Origin: Chloroflexota bacterium
Lineage (GTDB): Bacteria > Chloroflexota > Anaerolineae > Anaerolineales > Villigracilaceae
Length of the DNA: 64,000 nucleotides
Direction: 5' to 3'
Assembly: GCA_016195815.1 (NCBI GenBank)
Contig: JACPYX010000010.1
Coordinates: forward strand, 26,259-90,258
The notes under the pieces are model-generated. The model was not told the DNA's origin and did not search any database. It worked only from the letters and a program-made list of their open reading frames with translations. A program made the translations under genes and the position numbers. Positions 17,928-27,476 of this stretch are shown here, piece after piece; the first letter of the stretch is position 1; each line of letters opens with the position of its first letter.

Positions 17928-18599
17928 TTATGACTTTGCAGTTTTTTTCAAATTTCCTTTATGGCAGTTTCGGATTACAGAAGCCATCTTTATTTCGAAT
18001 CTATCCCAAACGTTATTATCGTTTTGTAATTCATTGCAATACTTCCTCAGGCATAACTTCATTTGATAGCGAAATCGAGTTGAATGGACCCTCCTGTTAT
18101 TCTTGTCCCACAAAGGATATTTTTCTTCTCGCGTAATTCGCCAACCATTCTTCGTTTCCGCCTGGTGTAGTATGCCGCATCGAATGCTGTCGTAAAACTC
18201 ATTTCCAAGAGATTCAAACGCAGCGAATTCGCTGTAATGTTTGAAGAAATCTTCAAATACTTTACCTACATAAATTTCTTTGCCAGCTACTTTGAGTCTA
18301 TGTGTGGTTTTCCAGCCATTCCGAAACGATTCCATTGCCTCAATCATCAAGCAACTAGCCGCCATTTGAGCAAAACCGCTGTTGAAATCCGGATCGACTT
18401 TTTCAAACGGCATCAAATACCGCCTGTAGAAACGGTTGTATACAAATTGAGCAGCTTTCTTGCGCTCTCCCTTTTGTATAAATCCATAAACTTGCTCAAC
18501 AGTCTGCCCTTTGGCGGGTTCGGTTCGCTTCTCATCGTTACTCAATGATTCATAGGCTTGCTTGAGCATAACATCAGGGTCTTTGGTCCTTTTACTCAC
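17928..18599 (-). CDS. HEPN-candidate protein
   Basis: A 223-residue protein, mostly helical and basic. Residues 140-145 read RCGILH, matching the R-x4-6-H catalytic motif of HEPN ribonucleases, within FYDSIRCGILHQAETKNGW near the middle of the chain. HEPN proteins are common RNA-cutting effectors in defence islands. The rest of the fold is not confirmed, so this is a candidate call. I start at GTG 18599, which overlaps the methyltransferase stop by 8 bases behind a GGGGAGG site; the longer frame would overlap by 86 bases. Confidence 0.6.
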   Translation of the reverse strand: MSKRTKDPDVMLKQAYESLSNDEKRTEPAKGQTVEQVYGFIQKGERKKAAQFVYNRFYRRYLMPFEKVDPDFNSGFAQMAASCLMIEAMESFRNGWKTTHRLKVAGKEIYVGKVFEDFFKHYSEFAAFESLGNEFYDSIRCGILHQAETKNGWRITREEKYPLWDKNNRRVHSTRFRYQMKLCLRKYCNELQNDNNVWDRFEIKMASVIRNCHKGNLKKTAKS

Positions 18600-21500
18600 C
18601 CTCCCCCTCCTCCCCAGCGGACGCGCCCATCCGATACTTGACATCATAATTGATGATGAAATCCAACTCCTCATCACTCAGCCCGTAGTGACGCGCCAGC
18701 GCGCGATCGATCTCGTCTATGATCGGCTTGGATAAATCCCAGTCAAATTCTTGAAATTCAGTAGGGCCTCGGTGGTTGACAAAAGAGTTCCTATTGAAGT
18801 CTTTCATCAACTCATCAAACAAATCACCCACAATCTTAAGTGTCTCTTTTTCTGGTTTTCCCAACGCAAAGGTTTTGACATCTTCAAGTGTTAAGTTTCT
18901 GCAATTCCCCATAGCAAAGAAATGGAAAAAGTATAAGGTGCTGTTTACCACTGCACCGATAAATTTGTTGTAAGCCAAATCTGAAACTGACAATTCCCGC
19001 GTGTGAAATATTGACCTATCACCTGTTGGCGCTTTGTAATACGGCAGAAAATCCATCATCCTTATCCAGTAGCCTGGCGTACGATGAAAATAGAGTTTAT
19101 GCTTGCTTTCGTTTACCAAGTGCAACGCGATAAGATCGGATTTGACGCTTGATATCTTCCCCAAAACACGAGTTGCAATATCACTACCGGATTTGGGGAT
19201 TAGGTTCTCGTTAGCCAAAACAGTTATGTCACTGTAAGTAATTTTCTCGAAGAGTGTAGGACGCTCATCTTTGAACCATTGATTGTATTTGGTTGAGTAT
19301 GCTGTTTTCTTTGAGCCTTTCTCTCTGTTTACAAGACAAATGGTTAAACGTTGTTCGACGCCTTCAAAAAGTTTTGCAGGACGAATAGCATAGTTGCTGA
19401 ACCAAGAACTTCCTTGATTTAGAAGCATTCGTCTTACGACATAGTTATCTGGAACGCTAACAAGCGATATTGGAACAATTAAACCAAGTCTCGAGTCGGA
19501 TGAAATCAACTGCAAAGATCTTTCAATTACATAAACGTACAGGTTTTCAGATTCTTCTGTTTTGTAATCTTGTACTTGGTAAGTTGAGCGAACTTTTCTA
19601 TATTCCACATAAGGCGGGTTACCAATAATCACGTCGAACCCACCCTCATTCATAATGCCGAAGAACTCCACAAACCAATGGAACGGCGTGTGCGACTCAA
19701 GCCACTTTTTATAATCTTCACCTTTGGGGTTGTGGATGGCATACTGCTTTGCCAGAAGGACGTTTAATTCCTTTTCCAATTCGCCCAGGCGCTTTTGTAG
19801 TTCACGCTTGTCTTCGGGGCGCACTTCACCGCCGAACTCGGTCTGTTGCTGGCGGAAGAGTTTATACAGCCTGTCTACATCTTCGGCTTTCTCTTCAATG
19901 CGTTTTAGTTGTGCATCCTCTTCTGGCATGGCAAAAAGTTTCTCGGACTGAACCCCGCCCACCGTCCCGAATTGAACCGAGCGTTTTACATCCTCCCGCG
20001 TGGCAAAGCCCACCAGCGTGTTCCCGGCGCGGATGTTAAAGTCAATATCGGGCAGGGGCTCGATCCCCAAATTCTCCTTCGAAGCGTCTGGCTCCACCTG
20101 CGAAGCCAGTTTCAGGAACAGGCGCAGTTTGCAAATTTCCACCGCCTCTTCCATGATATCCACGCCGTAAAGGTTGTTGATGATGATGGACTTGAAGATA
20201 AAGTAATCCTCATCGGGGCGCTGGCGCACCTGCTCCAACGCCTTGCGGAACGGCTCATACTTTTTAGGGCTGTGCTTCTCCCCTGAGCGGTCGAGCTCCT
20301 CCACCAGCGCGCTCATGCGTTCCAGGCAGGCTTCATAGAGCGGCTCCAGCACGTTCAACGCCGCAAATAGGAACGCACCCGAACCCACAGTGGGGTCAAG
20401 GATCTTGATCTGCGTGAGCGCCTTCCAGAACGCCGCCAACAGGTCGGCATCGCTGTCTTCGATCACATCCTGCGCGAACTGACGGATATCGAGATTAAGC
20501 GTGATCAGGTCGTTGATGGACCTGACTTCGCCCTTCGCCAGTTTTTCCTTTACTTCCTGATAGCGACGGCGGCGGGCGACCACCTCACGCCAGATTTCGG
20601 TGGGCAAAGCGAATTCTTCTGGAGCAGGCTCGTTCCACCCCTCCCGCCGCTTCGGATCAGACTCACCGATAGCGATTTCCGTTGGTAAAGCATTCCCTAC
20701 CCCATAGCGGACTGCCGCGTAAATATAGCGATCTGGGTCAGCCTGCAAATGCCGCCAAACAGAACCATCTCCTTCAAAGGCGATCTTGCATTCCTTTTGC
20801 GCTACATCGAAGAGATAGGGAATGATGGTGTTCTTGGTGATGTACTCGGTAATATCTTCCTTGGTATAGTACGCGCCCATTTGCTTCTGGTTGATGTATT
20901 TCTCGAAGATATACCCCAGCACATCGGGGTTGATCTCGTTATCGGCTTTATTCGGGCGCTCATCTAAATGCCAGCGATAGTCGTCGAAGAAAGCGAACAA
21001 CTGCTCGAAGGCTTTATCAGGAACTTGGATTTTCTCTCCGTACATCTCTTCGATCTGATGTCGCTCGAAGATACCGCCATTTAAATATGGGATGTTCCCA
21101 AGCAGTTTCTTTGTCTCCGCATTGTGTTTTTTCTTGGCAAATCCATCGAAGAACAACGGGCATAGAAAATCGCTATAGAATAGATCCTTGCCCTTCTTCT
21201 TGCTCTCTTCCAAATGGTGACGCAGATAATTCGGGTCATTTTCCAAAAACTGTTTCTTCTGGATGAAGTAAATGAACATCAAACGATTTAGTGTCACCGA
21301 GACATACCAACGCTGCATTTCCTTATCTGGAATGCCTTTGATAAATTTCAGGAAGGCAGTATGCTCATCCTGAAAACGGTCATAAAATTTCTTAGTTACC
21401 TTCTCGACATCAAAAGCTTGTTTTAACCGTTGCCCAACCTCTATGATTGTCAGATCCTCTTCTTCATCAAGTTCGAAGATAGCGGACTGAAGTCGTTGCA

Positions 21501-21870
21501 AGATAATTTCCGTTTTATCGTATTCCCTACGGGCAATTGGCTTGTTTGGTTCGCGGCGGACCCACTGCCATTTTTGGGTTGTCTTATCTCCATTGGTGAA
21601 GATGATCAAATGCTCGTGCGCGAGTTTCCGCACCTGAGTTTCGATCTTGGCGCGTAATGAGGAATCAGGAATAGATCCATCGGGCATGGGCGAGCATACA
21701 AACGCGGCCAACCCGCGTTTCTGCGCCACCATCGTCAACTGAAAATGTTGGCCGTCAACTTGGATCTCGGATGTCTGTTTGGCAAGATCCCATCCCATCT
21801 TCTCGATGAATAGTTTTTTTAGATCGAATGCCTGTAAATCCCTACGGGTCTGAATAATACTGAATGGCAT
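18592..21870 (-). CDS. Eco57I-type N6-adenine DNA methyltransferase
   Basis: A 1092-residue class I methyltransferase. SAM motif I is LDPTVGSGAFLF (491-502) and the catalytic motif IV is GNPPYVEY (750-757). The C-terminal 300 residues fit a target-recognition region, with the LNPTLYFFH-like pattern seen as NSTLYFFHFF. The first 350 residues are a helical extension as in type IIG, PglX and DrmMI enzymes; I see no clear PD-(D/E)xK nuclease in it. It would mark host DNA so the partner helicase/nuclease can tell self from non-self. ATG 21870 follows AGGAGG by five bases; the helicase stop is 12 bases upstream. Confidence 0.9.
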   Translation of the reverse strand: MPFSIIQTRRDLQAFDLKKLFIEKMGWDLAKQTSEIQVDGQHFQLTMVAQKRGLAAFVCSPMPDGSIPDSSLRAKIETQVRKLAHEHLIIFTNGDKTTQKWQWVRREPNKPIARREYDKTEIILQRLQSAIFELDEEEDLTIIEVGQRLKQAFDVEKVTKKFYDRFQDEHTAFLKFIKGIPDKEMQRWYVSVTLNRLMFIYFIQKKQFLENDPNYLRHHLEESKKKGKDLFYSDFLCPLFFDGFAKKKHNAETKKLLGNIPYLNGGIFERHQIEEMYGEKIQVPDKAFEQLFAFFDDYRWHLDERPNKADNEINPDVLGYIFEKYINQKQMGAYYTKEDITEYITKNTIIPYLFDVAQKECKIAFEGDGSVWRHLQADPDRYIYAAVRYGVGNALPTEIAIGESDPKRREGWNEPAPEEFALPTEIWREVVARRRRYQEVKEKLAKGEVRSINDLITLNLDIRQFAQDVIEDSDADLLAAFWKALTQIKILDPTVGSGAFLFAALNVLEPLYEACLERMSALVEELDRSGEKHSPKKYEPFRKALEQVRQRPDEDYFIFKSIIINNLYGVDIMEEAVEICKLRLFLKLASQVEPDASKENLGIEPLPDIDFNIRAGNTLVGFATREDVKRSVQFGTVGGVQSEKLFAMPEEDAQLKRIEEKAEDVDRLYKLFRQQQTEFGGEVRPEDKRELQKRLGELEKELNVLLAKQYAIHNPKGEDYKKWLESHTPFHWFVEFFGIMNEGGFDVIIGNPPYVEYRKVRSTYQVQDYKTEESENLYVYVIERSLQLISSDSRLGLIVPISLVSVPDNYVVRRMLLNQGSSWFSNYAIRPAKLFEGVEQRLTICLVNREKGSKKTAYSTKYNQWFKDERPTLFEKITYSDITVLANENLIPKSGSDIATRVLGKISSVKSDLIALHLVNESKHKLYFHRTPGYWIRMMDFLPYYKAPTGDRSIFHTRELSVSDLAYNKFIGAVVNSTLYFFHFFAMGNCRNLTLEDVKTFALGKPEKETLKIVGDLFDELMKDFNRNSFVNHRGPTEFQEFDWDLSKPIIDEIDRALARHYGLSDEELDFIINYDVKYRMGASAGEEGEGE

Positions 21871-21882
21871 TATCACCTCCTA

Positions 21883-24800
21883 TTAAGCCAAACCCAATGA
21901 ACAAATAATTTTGGGTTCATGTTTTTCCACATCAGCCTCAGTAATACACAACCGGTCATCGGCGCGAAGGTTCACAACTAATTCTGCCAATTCATGCGTC
22001 GAAATGCCTGTTCGCATTTGGCGATTGAGAATATCCTTTGCATATTCACGCAACGGGAAGCGATAAATCTCGTCAATTGCTTTGAGCAAGTCAGGTGTGA
22101 CGAATAATGTACCTTGATTTTGGTCCATGAAATTCTTGAGCCGTTCATAGGCACGGAAGCGCGCACCAGAGGGACGGCCGAGTTGCCCACCGACCGCTTT
22201 TTCCTCCTGCGAAATCTTTTCGACACCCTGGCGAACCAGTTCATGATGGTTGGGCTGACGTGGTAGAGCAGGAGTATCGAGCGCACATTCGGCGGCTTTT
22301 AGGATTTCGTATTGCGACTCGGTTACACTGCCGCTCTGCGTGTCAATCCATGCCAGCGCATCATTGTCTTCGCCTGTCCGAACATAGATCAGTGCGCCCT
22401 TGGGGTTTTCGGAAATCTTTTTGGTTGAGAACGCAACATCGGGTAGAGATGGAACAACCTTTTGCAATTGAGGATCACTATCTATTGCATTCTTCCAAAT
22501 TTGATAGGCATAAGAAGCCAAGTCAACTTCGGTATCGGCATCTTCGCCGTCCAGGATGCCTGCCTTTTCGTTATACAGGTCTACGATTACTTGCTCGTTG
22601 TCGTCGTCCTCGAAAAAGGCTTCATCCGAGCCGACCACCTCAGCATTTTCTTTCAATCTTCTCCGCAGACGGTCGCGCAGGCGGATGATGGTTTCCACAC
22701 CCTCCGCCGGAAGGAAAGTGTGTGCATCAATCGCGCTTGCCTTTTGCCCAATTCTATCCACGCGTCCTACGCGCTGAATCAATCGGATGATTGCCCAAGG
22801 CAGATCGTAATTGACAACTACGGAACAGTCTTGAAGATTTTGACCTTCGCTAAGAACGTCAGTTGCAATCAAAACGCGTATTTCATCTTCCAGCTTGATA
22901 ACATCACGCTTTTCATTGCTTACCGGGCTGAAGCGCCATGCCAATTCCGTCGGGTCGTAAGAGTTGCCTGTAACGCCGGCAACTGCCTCGACGCCGCGGT
23001 TCTGAAGTTGTTCTTCGAGATAATGCACGGTATCTGCATATTGTGTAAAGATCAGAACCTTTTGCGTGGGGTACCCTTTCTTTACCAGTTTGACAAGCTC
23101 TTCCAGTTTGGTATCTTTGGTTGGGTCCCAACTCCCGCTTTTATTAAGGATCTGAATTAAGGTGTCTGCATCTTCACGTAAATGTTTTGCAAGAGTATCT
23201 TTGAAGATAGATGTGCTGATCCAGTCAAATCGCTTTCTGAAGTGGGTGCGATACTGTTCATAGACTTTTTGAGCTTCGCGTTTGAAGTCATCCTCGGTTC
23301 GCAAACCGCTTTTGACTTCTGCTTCGGTCTCCTCCGCCTCTTCATCCACTTCATTGCTTGTGGTATCGAACATATCGCCAAGATCGCTGTCTTTGTCTTC
23401 ATCTTCAAAACGAGCATCCAGCAAGGCAGGTTCTTGGGTTCCGATCGGCAAAGGCAGATTGTTTTTCAGAGCATACAGGAAGATGTGATTCCGAAGAATG
23501 TGTCTCTCCACGGAGAGCAGAAAAGAATAGCCACTGCTCTCTAGCCGCTTGAATAAGTTAGTTCGCGAGAATCCAATCAGGCGTTTTCCAGCTCGTGAAA
23601 GATCGCCTAGCAGTTTCTTTTCCCTATCGCTTAGATTATTGTCTTTGTTGTTTACATAGATATCTTGACCTAATCCATAACGAGGCAGTTTCATCTTGCT
23701 AATGGCGTCCACGGCCTTTTCATCGTAAAGACGAACATATTGGTCACTTGGGTCTTTCTTGTTTAATTTAAACTTGACCGTCTTCGGTTGGCGTTCGGGA
23801 AAATACGATTTTTCACCATTCTCAAACAGCAAATACTTGCGCCCTTGTTCATCTGCCTTTGCGTAGTTAGTTTTAATGAAACTGCGCGTGCGACGCACCA
23901 TGTAGAGGCGCATCAGTTCCTGCCAATCAGACGGATGGGGACTTTTCTCGAAAGCAGCCAACGAGTGAATATCAGCCTGATATTGGCGAATGAATTCTAT
24001 CTCGCCGATTTCGCGCAACAATTGTTCAGGTCGAACGGTCAATTTTTGATCTTCAGGAATGAATAACCGCAATTGATTGGAAAGATCAATGTAGCCCTTG
24101 TTGTAAGGCGTTGCCGTTAGCAGGACGACTTTACTTTCATTGTGCTCGATGTAATCTCGAACGGCGCGATAACGCTTGCCCTCGCGATTGCGCAGATTAT
24201 GACTCTCGTCAATGATGACGAGTTTGTAACGGCGTAGCTTCGGAAGCTCCTTGATTGCTCGACTTATAGAGAGAACATCTGCGTGCATGCGATAAGTTGA
24301 ACGGTAACTATTCCACATCTTGACGAGATTCTTGGGGCAGATGATAAGAGTGTCGTAGCCGCGCTCATCAAAGACTCGTGAAATGGCAGTTCCCACCAAG
24401 GTCTTACCAAGCCCTACCACGTCGCCGATCATTACCCCGCCGCGCCGTTCAATATGGTGAGCAGCGATTTTTACAGCAGCGGCTTGATAGGGCATTAATT
24501 TGGATAGATCACTTGGTATATTGAATTCTGATAGACCTGCACGCGCTTCCTGAGATAGGTGATATGCCATCTTCAAGTATATCTGATAGGGTGGAATCGG
24601 CTCTTCTCTCGCCCACGATTCATCAATGACCTTGATTAGTTCCTCTGTTATATCGATCGTTCCAAAATCATCTTCCCAGCGGTTTCTGAACCATGTGGCA
24701 AGTTTCTGGCTGGCATCGCCGTCCAAGACATCAATGTTCAATTCACCTTGATGTGATAAGCCCGCCAAAGTCAAATTGCTGCTTCCCAAGAAGCCGATGA

Positions 24801-25260
24801 TCGGGTTGAATTTATCCTCTCGAAATAGAAGATAGAGTTTTGCATGCAAAGGATGCTTCAAGAATAATTTGACTTGTACTTTTCGCAACCGAAGTTGCTC
24901 TGCTAGTTTACGGAGGGAAGATTCGTCTTCATTACTCGGTGCGCCGAAAGTCAATTGTTCCCGGAACTCCTCAGCAAGTTTCTTCTTTAGCCTTATCTTG
25001 GTTGGATTGTCTAATTCTTCTTGGCCAGTGGCGAAAGAGTAATATCCCCTCAGTTCGTCTTGGGGCAACTTCTGCATGCCTACTAATAGACGGACGCAAT
25101 GATTGTCGCCCCCTTCCCATTGATCGACATAATTGGCGAGCTCCTTCCATCCCCGAAGATTGAAATACCCCACGCAAAAATCGGCGCGGTATGACGCGAC
25201 TATTGCGTTTTGCAAGTCGGGGAGAAGCCGTAGCTCAATGTTATCGAAAATCCGTGGCAT
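21883..25260 (-). CDS. PLD-domain/SNF2 helicase fusion
   Basis: A 1125-residue protein. The N-terminus carries a single phospholipase-D-like half site, HPLHAKLYLL with GSSN (about 136-162). The SNF2 motor follows: motif I GDVVGLGKTLVG (279-290), motif II DESHNL (351-356), TATPYNKG, and motif VI RLIQRVGRVDRIGQ. An acidic low-complexity insert lies in the middle. It resembles the DrmD helicase of class 1 DISARM, which also pairs with a large methyltransferase, but drmA and drmB are absent here. The methyltransferase follows 12 bases on. About 200 bases without a gene separate it from the E1 gene upstream; I saw no clear promoter there. Confidence 0.9.
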   Translation of the reverse strand: MPRIFDNIELRLLPDLQNAIVASYRADFCVGYFNLRGWKELANYVDQWEGGDNHCVRLLVGMQKLPQDELRGYYSFATGQEELDNPTKIRLKKKLAEEFREQLTFGAPSNEDESSLRKLAEQLRLRKVQVKLFLKHPLHAKLYLLFREDKFNPIIGFLGSSNLTLAGLSHQGELNIDVLDGDASQKLATWFRNRWEDDFGTIDITEELIKVIDESWAREEPIPPYQIYLKMAYHLSQEARAGLSEFNIPSDLSKLMPYQAAAVKIAAHHIERRGGVMIGDVVGLGKTLVGTAISRVFDERGYDTLIICPKNLVKMWNSYRSTYRMHADVLSISRAIKELPKLRRYKLVIIDESHNLRNREGKRYRAVRDYIEHNESKVVLLTATPYNKGYIDLSNQLRLFIPEDQKLTVRPEQLLREIGEIEFIRQYQADIHSLAAFEKSPHPSDWQELMRLYMVRRTRSFIKTNYAKADEQGRKYLLFENGEKSYFPERQPKTVKFKLNKKDPSDQYVRLYDEKAVDAISKMKLPRYGLGQDIYVNNKDNNLSDREKKLLGDLSRAGKRLIGFSRTNLFKRLESSGYSFLLSVERHILRNHIFLYALKNNLPLPIGTQEPALLDARFEDEDKDSDLGDMFDTTSNEVDEEAEETEAEVKSGLRTEDDFKREAQKVYEQYRTHFRKRFDWISTSIFKDTLAKHLREDADTLIQILNKSGSWDPTKDTKLEELVKLVKKGYPTQKVLIFTQYADTVHYLEEQLQNRGVEAVAGVTGNSYDPTELAWRFSPVSNEKRDVIKLEDEIRVLIATDVLSEGQNLQDCSVVVNYDLPWAIIRLIQRVGRVDRIGQKASAIDAHTFLPAEGVETIIRLRDRLRRRLKENAEVVGSDEAFFEDDDNEQVIVDLYNEKAGILDGEDADTEVDLASYAYQIWKNAIDSDPQLQKVVPSLPDVAFSTKKISENPKGALIYVRTGEDNDALAWIDTQSGSVTESQYEILKAAECALDTPALPRQPNHHELVRQGVEKISQEEKAVGGQLGRPSGARFRAYERLKNFMDQNQGTLFVTPDLLKAIDEIYRFPLREYAKDILNRQMRTGISTHELAELVVNLRADDRLCITEADVEKHEPKIICSLGLA

Positions 25261-25457
25261 CTTGTCCGTCCCAACGTAATGACAACTGATGAAGATTTCT
25301 ATAATTCTACTTGCATTTTTGATTTTATTCGATTCCGTTTAGCCTCTCCCACTCCGCCGCCGGCAACATCCGAATATCTCCAATCCCCCCATCTCCAGCT
25401 AGAACAAGATCTTATTACCTAGAATTCTTCCGCAATCAAAGCAATAATCTCTGTGAT

Positions 25458-26849
25458 CTATTTTGCTAGCATGGTCAAAGTTGGCAAGGAGGATAGATCG
25501 CCGAAACCCTTCACTTTCTGGCAAATACAATTCCTGTCGAAATTCGTTGTCCCCCTGCTAGATATTCCTGTTAGGAAATCATAACGGATTCGACTGATTT
25601 CTCCGGTGTCGCCCATAAAATTCGTAAACAGGTGAATAAATAAGGAGACCGCGGAACTTGCCACGCTTGTTGTAAAACTTATTACCGCCGGTGTCTTGGA
25701 ATCAATATCCTCGACATATCCTTGTTGGAGCAAGTGTCGTCGCTCTTCAATCGGCATGCTTTCTGCTGCAATTCTTTCGGATCGGAGAAATTGCTTACAC
25801 CACAGGCAGGGCTTATCCGGTCGAAGAACATCCACTGCGCCTATTGCATGAGAAATCACGCCATCATCAGACGAGATTCGGACGCCAAGATTGATGGTGG
25901 GAATCATGTACTGATAGGCAATTTGGTTGACGATAGACCGCCCCCAATGTTCATCGGTGCTGAGAAAGAGGACGTCTCGATCCAGTAGCAGCGAGGCTGT
26001 CTTGCTTAGCACCACATTTTGATGTACTGCACGAATCTGAACATTTGGATTTATTCTTCGTAGATTGGAAGCAATTAGGTTGACCTTATGCTCGGAGAAG
26101 AGTCTCGATTTCCTTACTGACCCATAATAGCTCCCATAGACGCGAGATAGATTTGTTGGAGAAAATTTATCAGGGTCAATCAGTATAAGATCCAAAACTC
26201 CCAAGCGCACCAATTGTTCGGCGATGGGTGAACCTGTTCCCCCTAGCCCAATGATGCCCACCTTGGCACGGGAAATAGCCAATTGCCCATCTTTCCCAAA
26301 CGCTCTTACTTGGCGGTCATACAAATCCAGTTTGGTTGAATCGGTTGGAACCTTTTGCAATTCGATTTTTTGAATGTGGTGTCCTATCACAATGATCTCG
26401 TCCAGGTTGATGGGCTGGGATTTATCTGCAAGCCAAATCCTGCCTGTTACATTGTCCGGGGTAAATAACAGACTTGCTATGGGTGCTTTTGCTGGAATGA
26501 ATGGGCGAAGGGTATCCGCAATCCTTCCCTCCCCATAATCATCAGATTGTGAATACCTTAGCCCACTTGGATGACTATGACATATTACTGCCCCTAACTG
26601 GTTCGCATCACACAAGGCAATCAAGCCATTAATAGCCTGAGGTGCAACTTCAAGGCGATATTCGTTTTGAACCATCATCATGTGTTTGGGTACTGAAATT
26701 GGTCGTCTTATGAGAATATCTGTTTCATCGCCATATTCAGCGATTCCTGCCAATGCAAATGCTCCCGCCTCATCTGGTAAATCAATCAAAACCATATGGC
26801 GTAGTCTATCGAAATCCTCACGCGAGATCTTTAACCTGTATTTGCTCAT
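25458..26849 (-). CDS. JAB isopeptidase-E1 fusion (Prok-JAB + ThiF)
   Basis: A 463-residue two-domain protein. Residues 1-150 are a JAB/JAMM isopeptidase with H91-S-H93-P-S-G and D104, which would process or remove the ubiquitin-like protein. Residues 175-460 are a ThiF/E1 adenylating domain: GIIGLGGTGSPIAEQ (198-212), the acidic LILIDPDKFSPTNLSR segment (221-236), then CLWC and NCIC cysteine pairs that could bind zinc. E1 enzymes activate the C-terminal Gly of a ubiquitin-like protein with ATP. Fusion of the removing and activating enzymes in one chain is notable. Its ATG overlaps the E2 stop (ATGA), so expression is coupled. Confidence 0.9.
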   Translation of the reverse strand: MSKYRLKISREDFDRLRHMVLIDLPDEAGAFALAGIAEYGDETDILIRRPISVPKHMMMVQNEYRLEVAPQAINGLIALCDANQLGAVICHSHPSGLRYSQSDDYGEGRIADTLRPFIPAKAPIASLLFTPDNVTGRIWLADKSQPINLDEIIVIGHHIQKIELQKVPTDSTKLDLYDRQVRAFGKDGQLAISRAKVGIIGLGGTGSPIAEQLVRLGVLDLILIDPDKFSPTNLSRVYGSYYGSVRKSRLFSEHKVNLIASNLRRINPNVQIRAVHQNVVLSKTASLLLDRDVLFLSTDEHWGRSIVNQIAYQYMIPTINLGVRISSDDGVISHAIGAVDVLRPDKPCLWCKQFLRSERIAAESMPIEERRHLLQQGYVEDIDSKTPAVISFTTSVASSAVSLFIHLFTNFMGDTGEISRIRYDFLTGISSRGTTNFDRNCICQKVKGFGDLSSLPTLTMLAK

Positions 26850-27235
26850 TGGTTGCTCTTCCCAGCTCTAACAAGACCGTAGTTTACAAACTCCAAATAC
26901 ATATACAAGTTTCCAGTTCCAGGATTCCAACCTTGAGGATGCCAAGAAAACTTCCGCCACTGTTGATCTAGGTGATTTTCAAGCGAATCTGCATTAGTAG
27001 GAGTCCGTCCATCTGCACACAACAAGTCTGGCGCTGTCCAGAACATATCTGGGTTGCCGTTTGGATATGATATGGGTATCCGTAACAGCAATATGGTGCT
27101 TTGTTTGTTATACATTGGAGGCAGTGGATAATCATCCAATATTATGTTTGCAAACCCGTCCGTTTCGATCAATTCCACTTTGTAGCCGGCCTCTCTCAGA
27201 CCCGCAATTTCTTGAAGCAGGATGTCGGTCAACAT
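26846..27235 (-). CDS. Prokaryotic E2-like ubiquitin-conjugating protein
   Basis: A 129-residue E2-like protein. The pattern fits the prokaryotic E2 family E: LRIPISYPNGNPDMFWTAPD, then LLCADGRTP with C73 as candidate active-site cysteine, and W93, FSWHPQGWNPG. E2s accept the ubiquitin-like protein from the E1 as a thioester and pass it to a target. I start at ATG 27235, one base after the ubiquitin-like gene's TAA, which implies coupled translation; longer starts would overlap that gene. No E3 is visible. Family call is good; C73 as nucleophile is inference. Confidence 0.8.
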   Translation of the reverse strand: MLTDILLQEIAGLREAGYKVELIETDGFANIILDDYPLPPMYNKQSTILLLRIPISYPNGNPDMFWTAPDLLCADGRTPTNADSLENHLDQQWRKFSWHPQGWNPGTGNLYMYLEFVNYGLVRAGKSNQ

Positions 27236-27236
27236 C

Positions 27237-27476
27237 TTAGCCGAAGGTTCCTGGAGGCACAACGCGGTAGCGTTGACCATTTTTAATTTGAACAGGCGCG
27301 GTAATCTGAATATCGTCAACTGGCAACTGACCCTCCGGGTCCGGCGATTTGTTGATCAACCACACCTCATAGTCGCTTGGAGCCCCCAACGCATCTCTGA
27401 AATCCTGTGGAGTAAGTTCGGACTTCTCGAAGTGGTACGGTTTTTGGTTGATATGAATAGTGATTTTCTTCGTCAT
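27237..27476 (-). CDS. Ubiquitin-like beta-grasp protein (Multi_ubiq type)
   Basis: A 79-residue single-domain protein with the beta-grasp pattern of the Multi_ubiq family: ITIHINQKPYHF, EVWLINKSPD, then IKNGQRYRVVPPGTFG. It ends in a free Gly, as needed for E1 activation without processing. Unlike many family members it has one, not several, ubiquitin-like repeats. AGGAG lies 7 bases before ATG 27476; the longer in-frame start at 27521 lacks such a site. It is the first gene of the cargo operon, with the E2 and JAB-E1 genes directly coupled behind it, which strongly supports its role as the conjugated modifier. Confidence 0.85.
   Translation of the reverse strand: MTKKITIHINQKPYHFEKSELTPQDFRDALGAPSDYEVWLINKSPDPEGQLPVDDIQITAPVQIKNGQRYRVVPPGTFG

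Noticed and set aside
25458..27476. Type II CBASS
   Set aside because: There is no CD-NTase cyclase gene nearby, and the E1 and E2 are not fused to each other as in Cap2.
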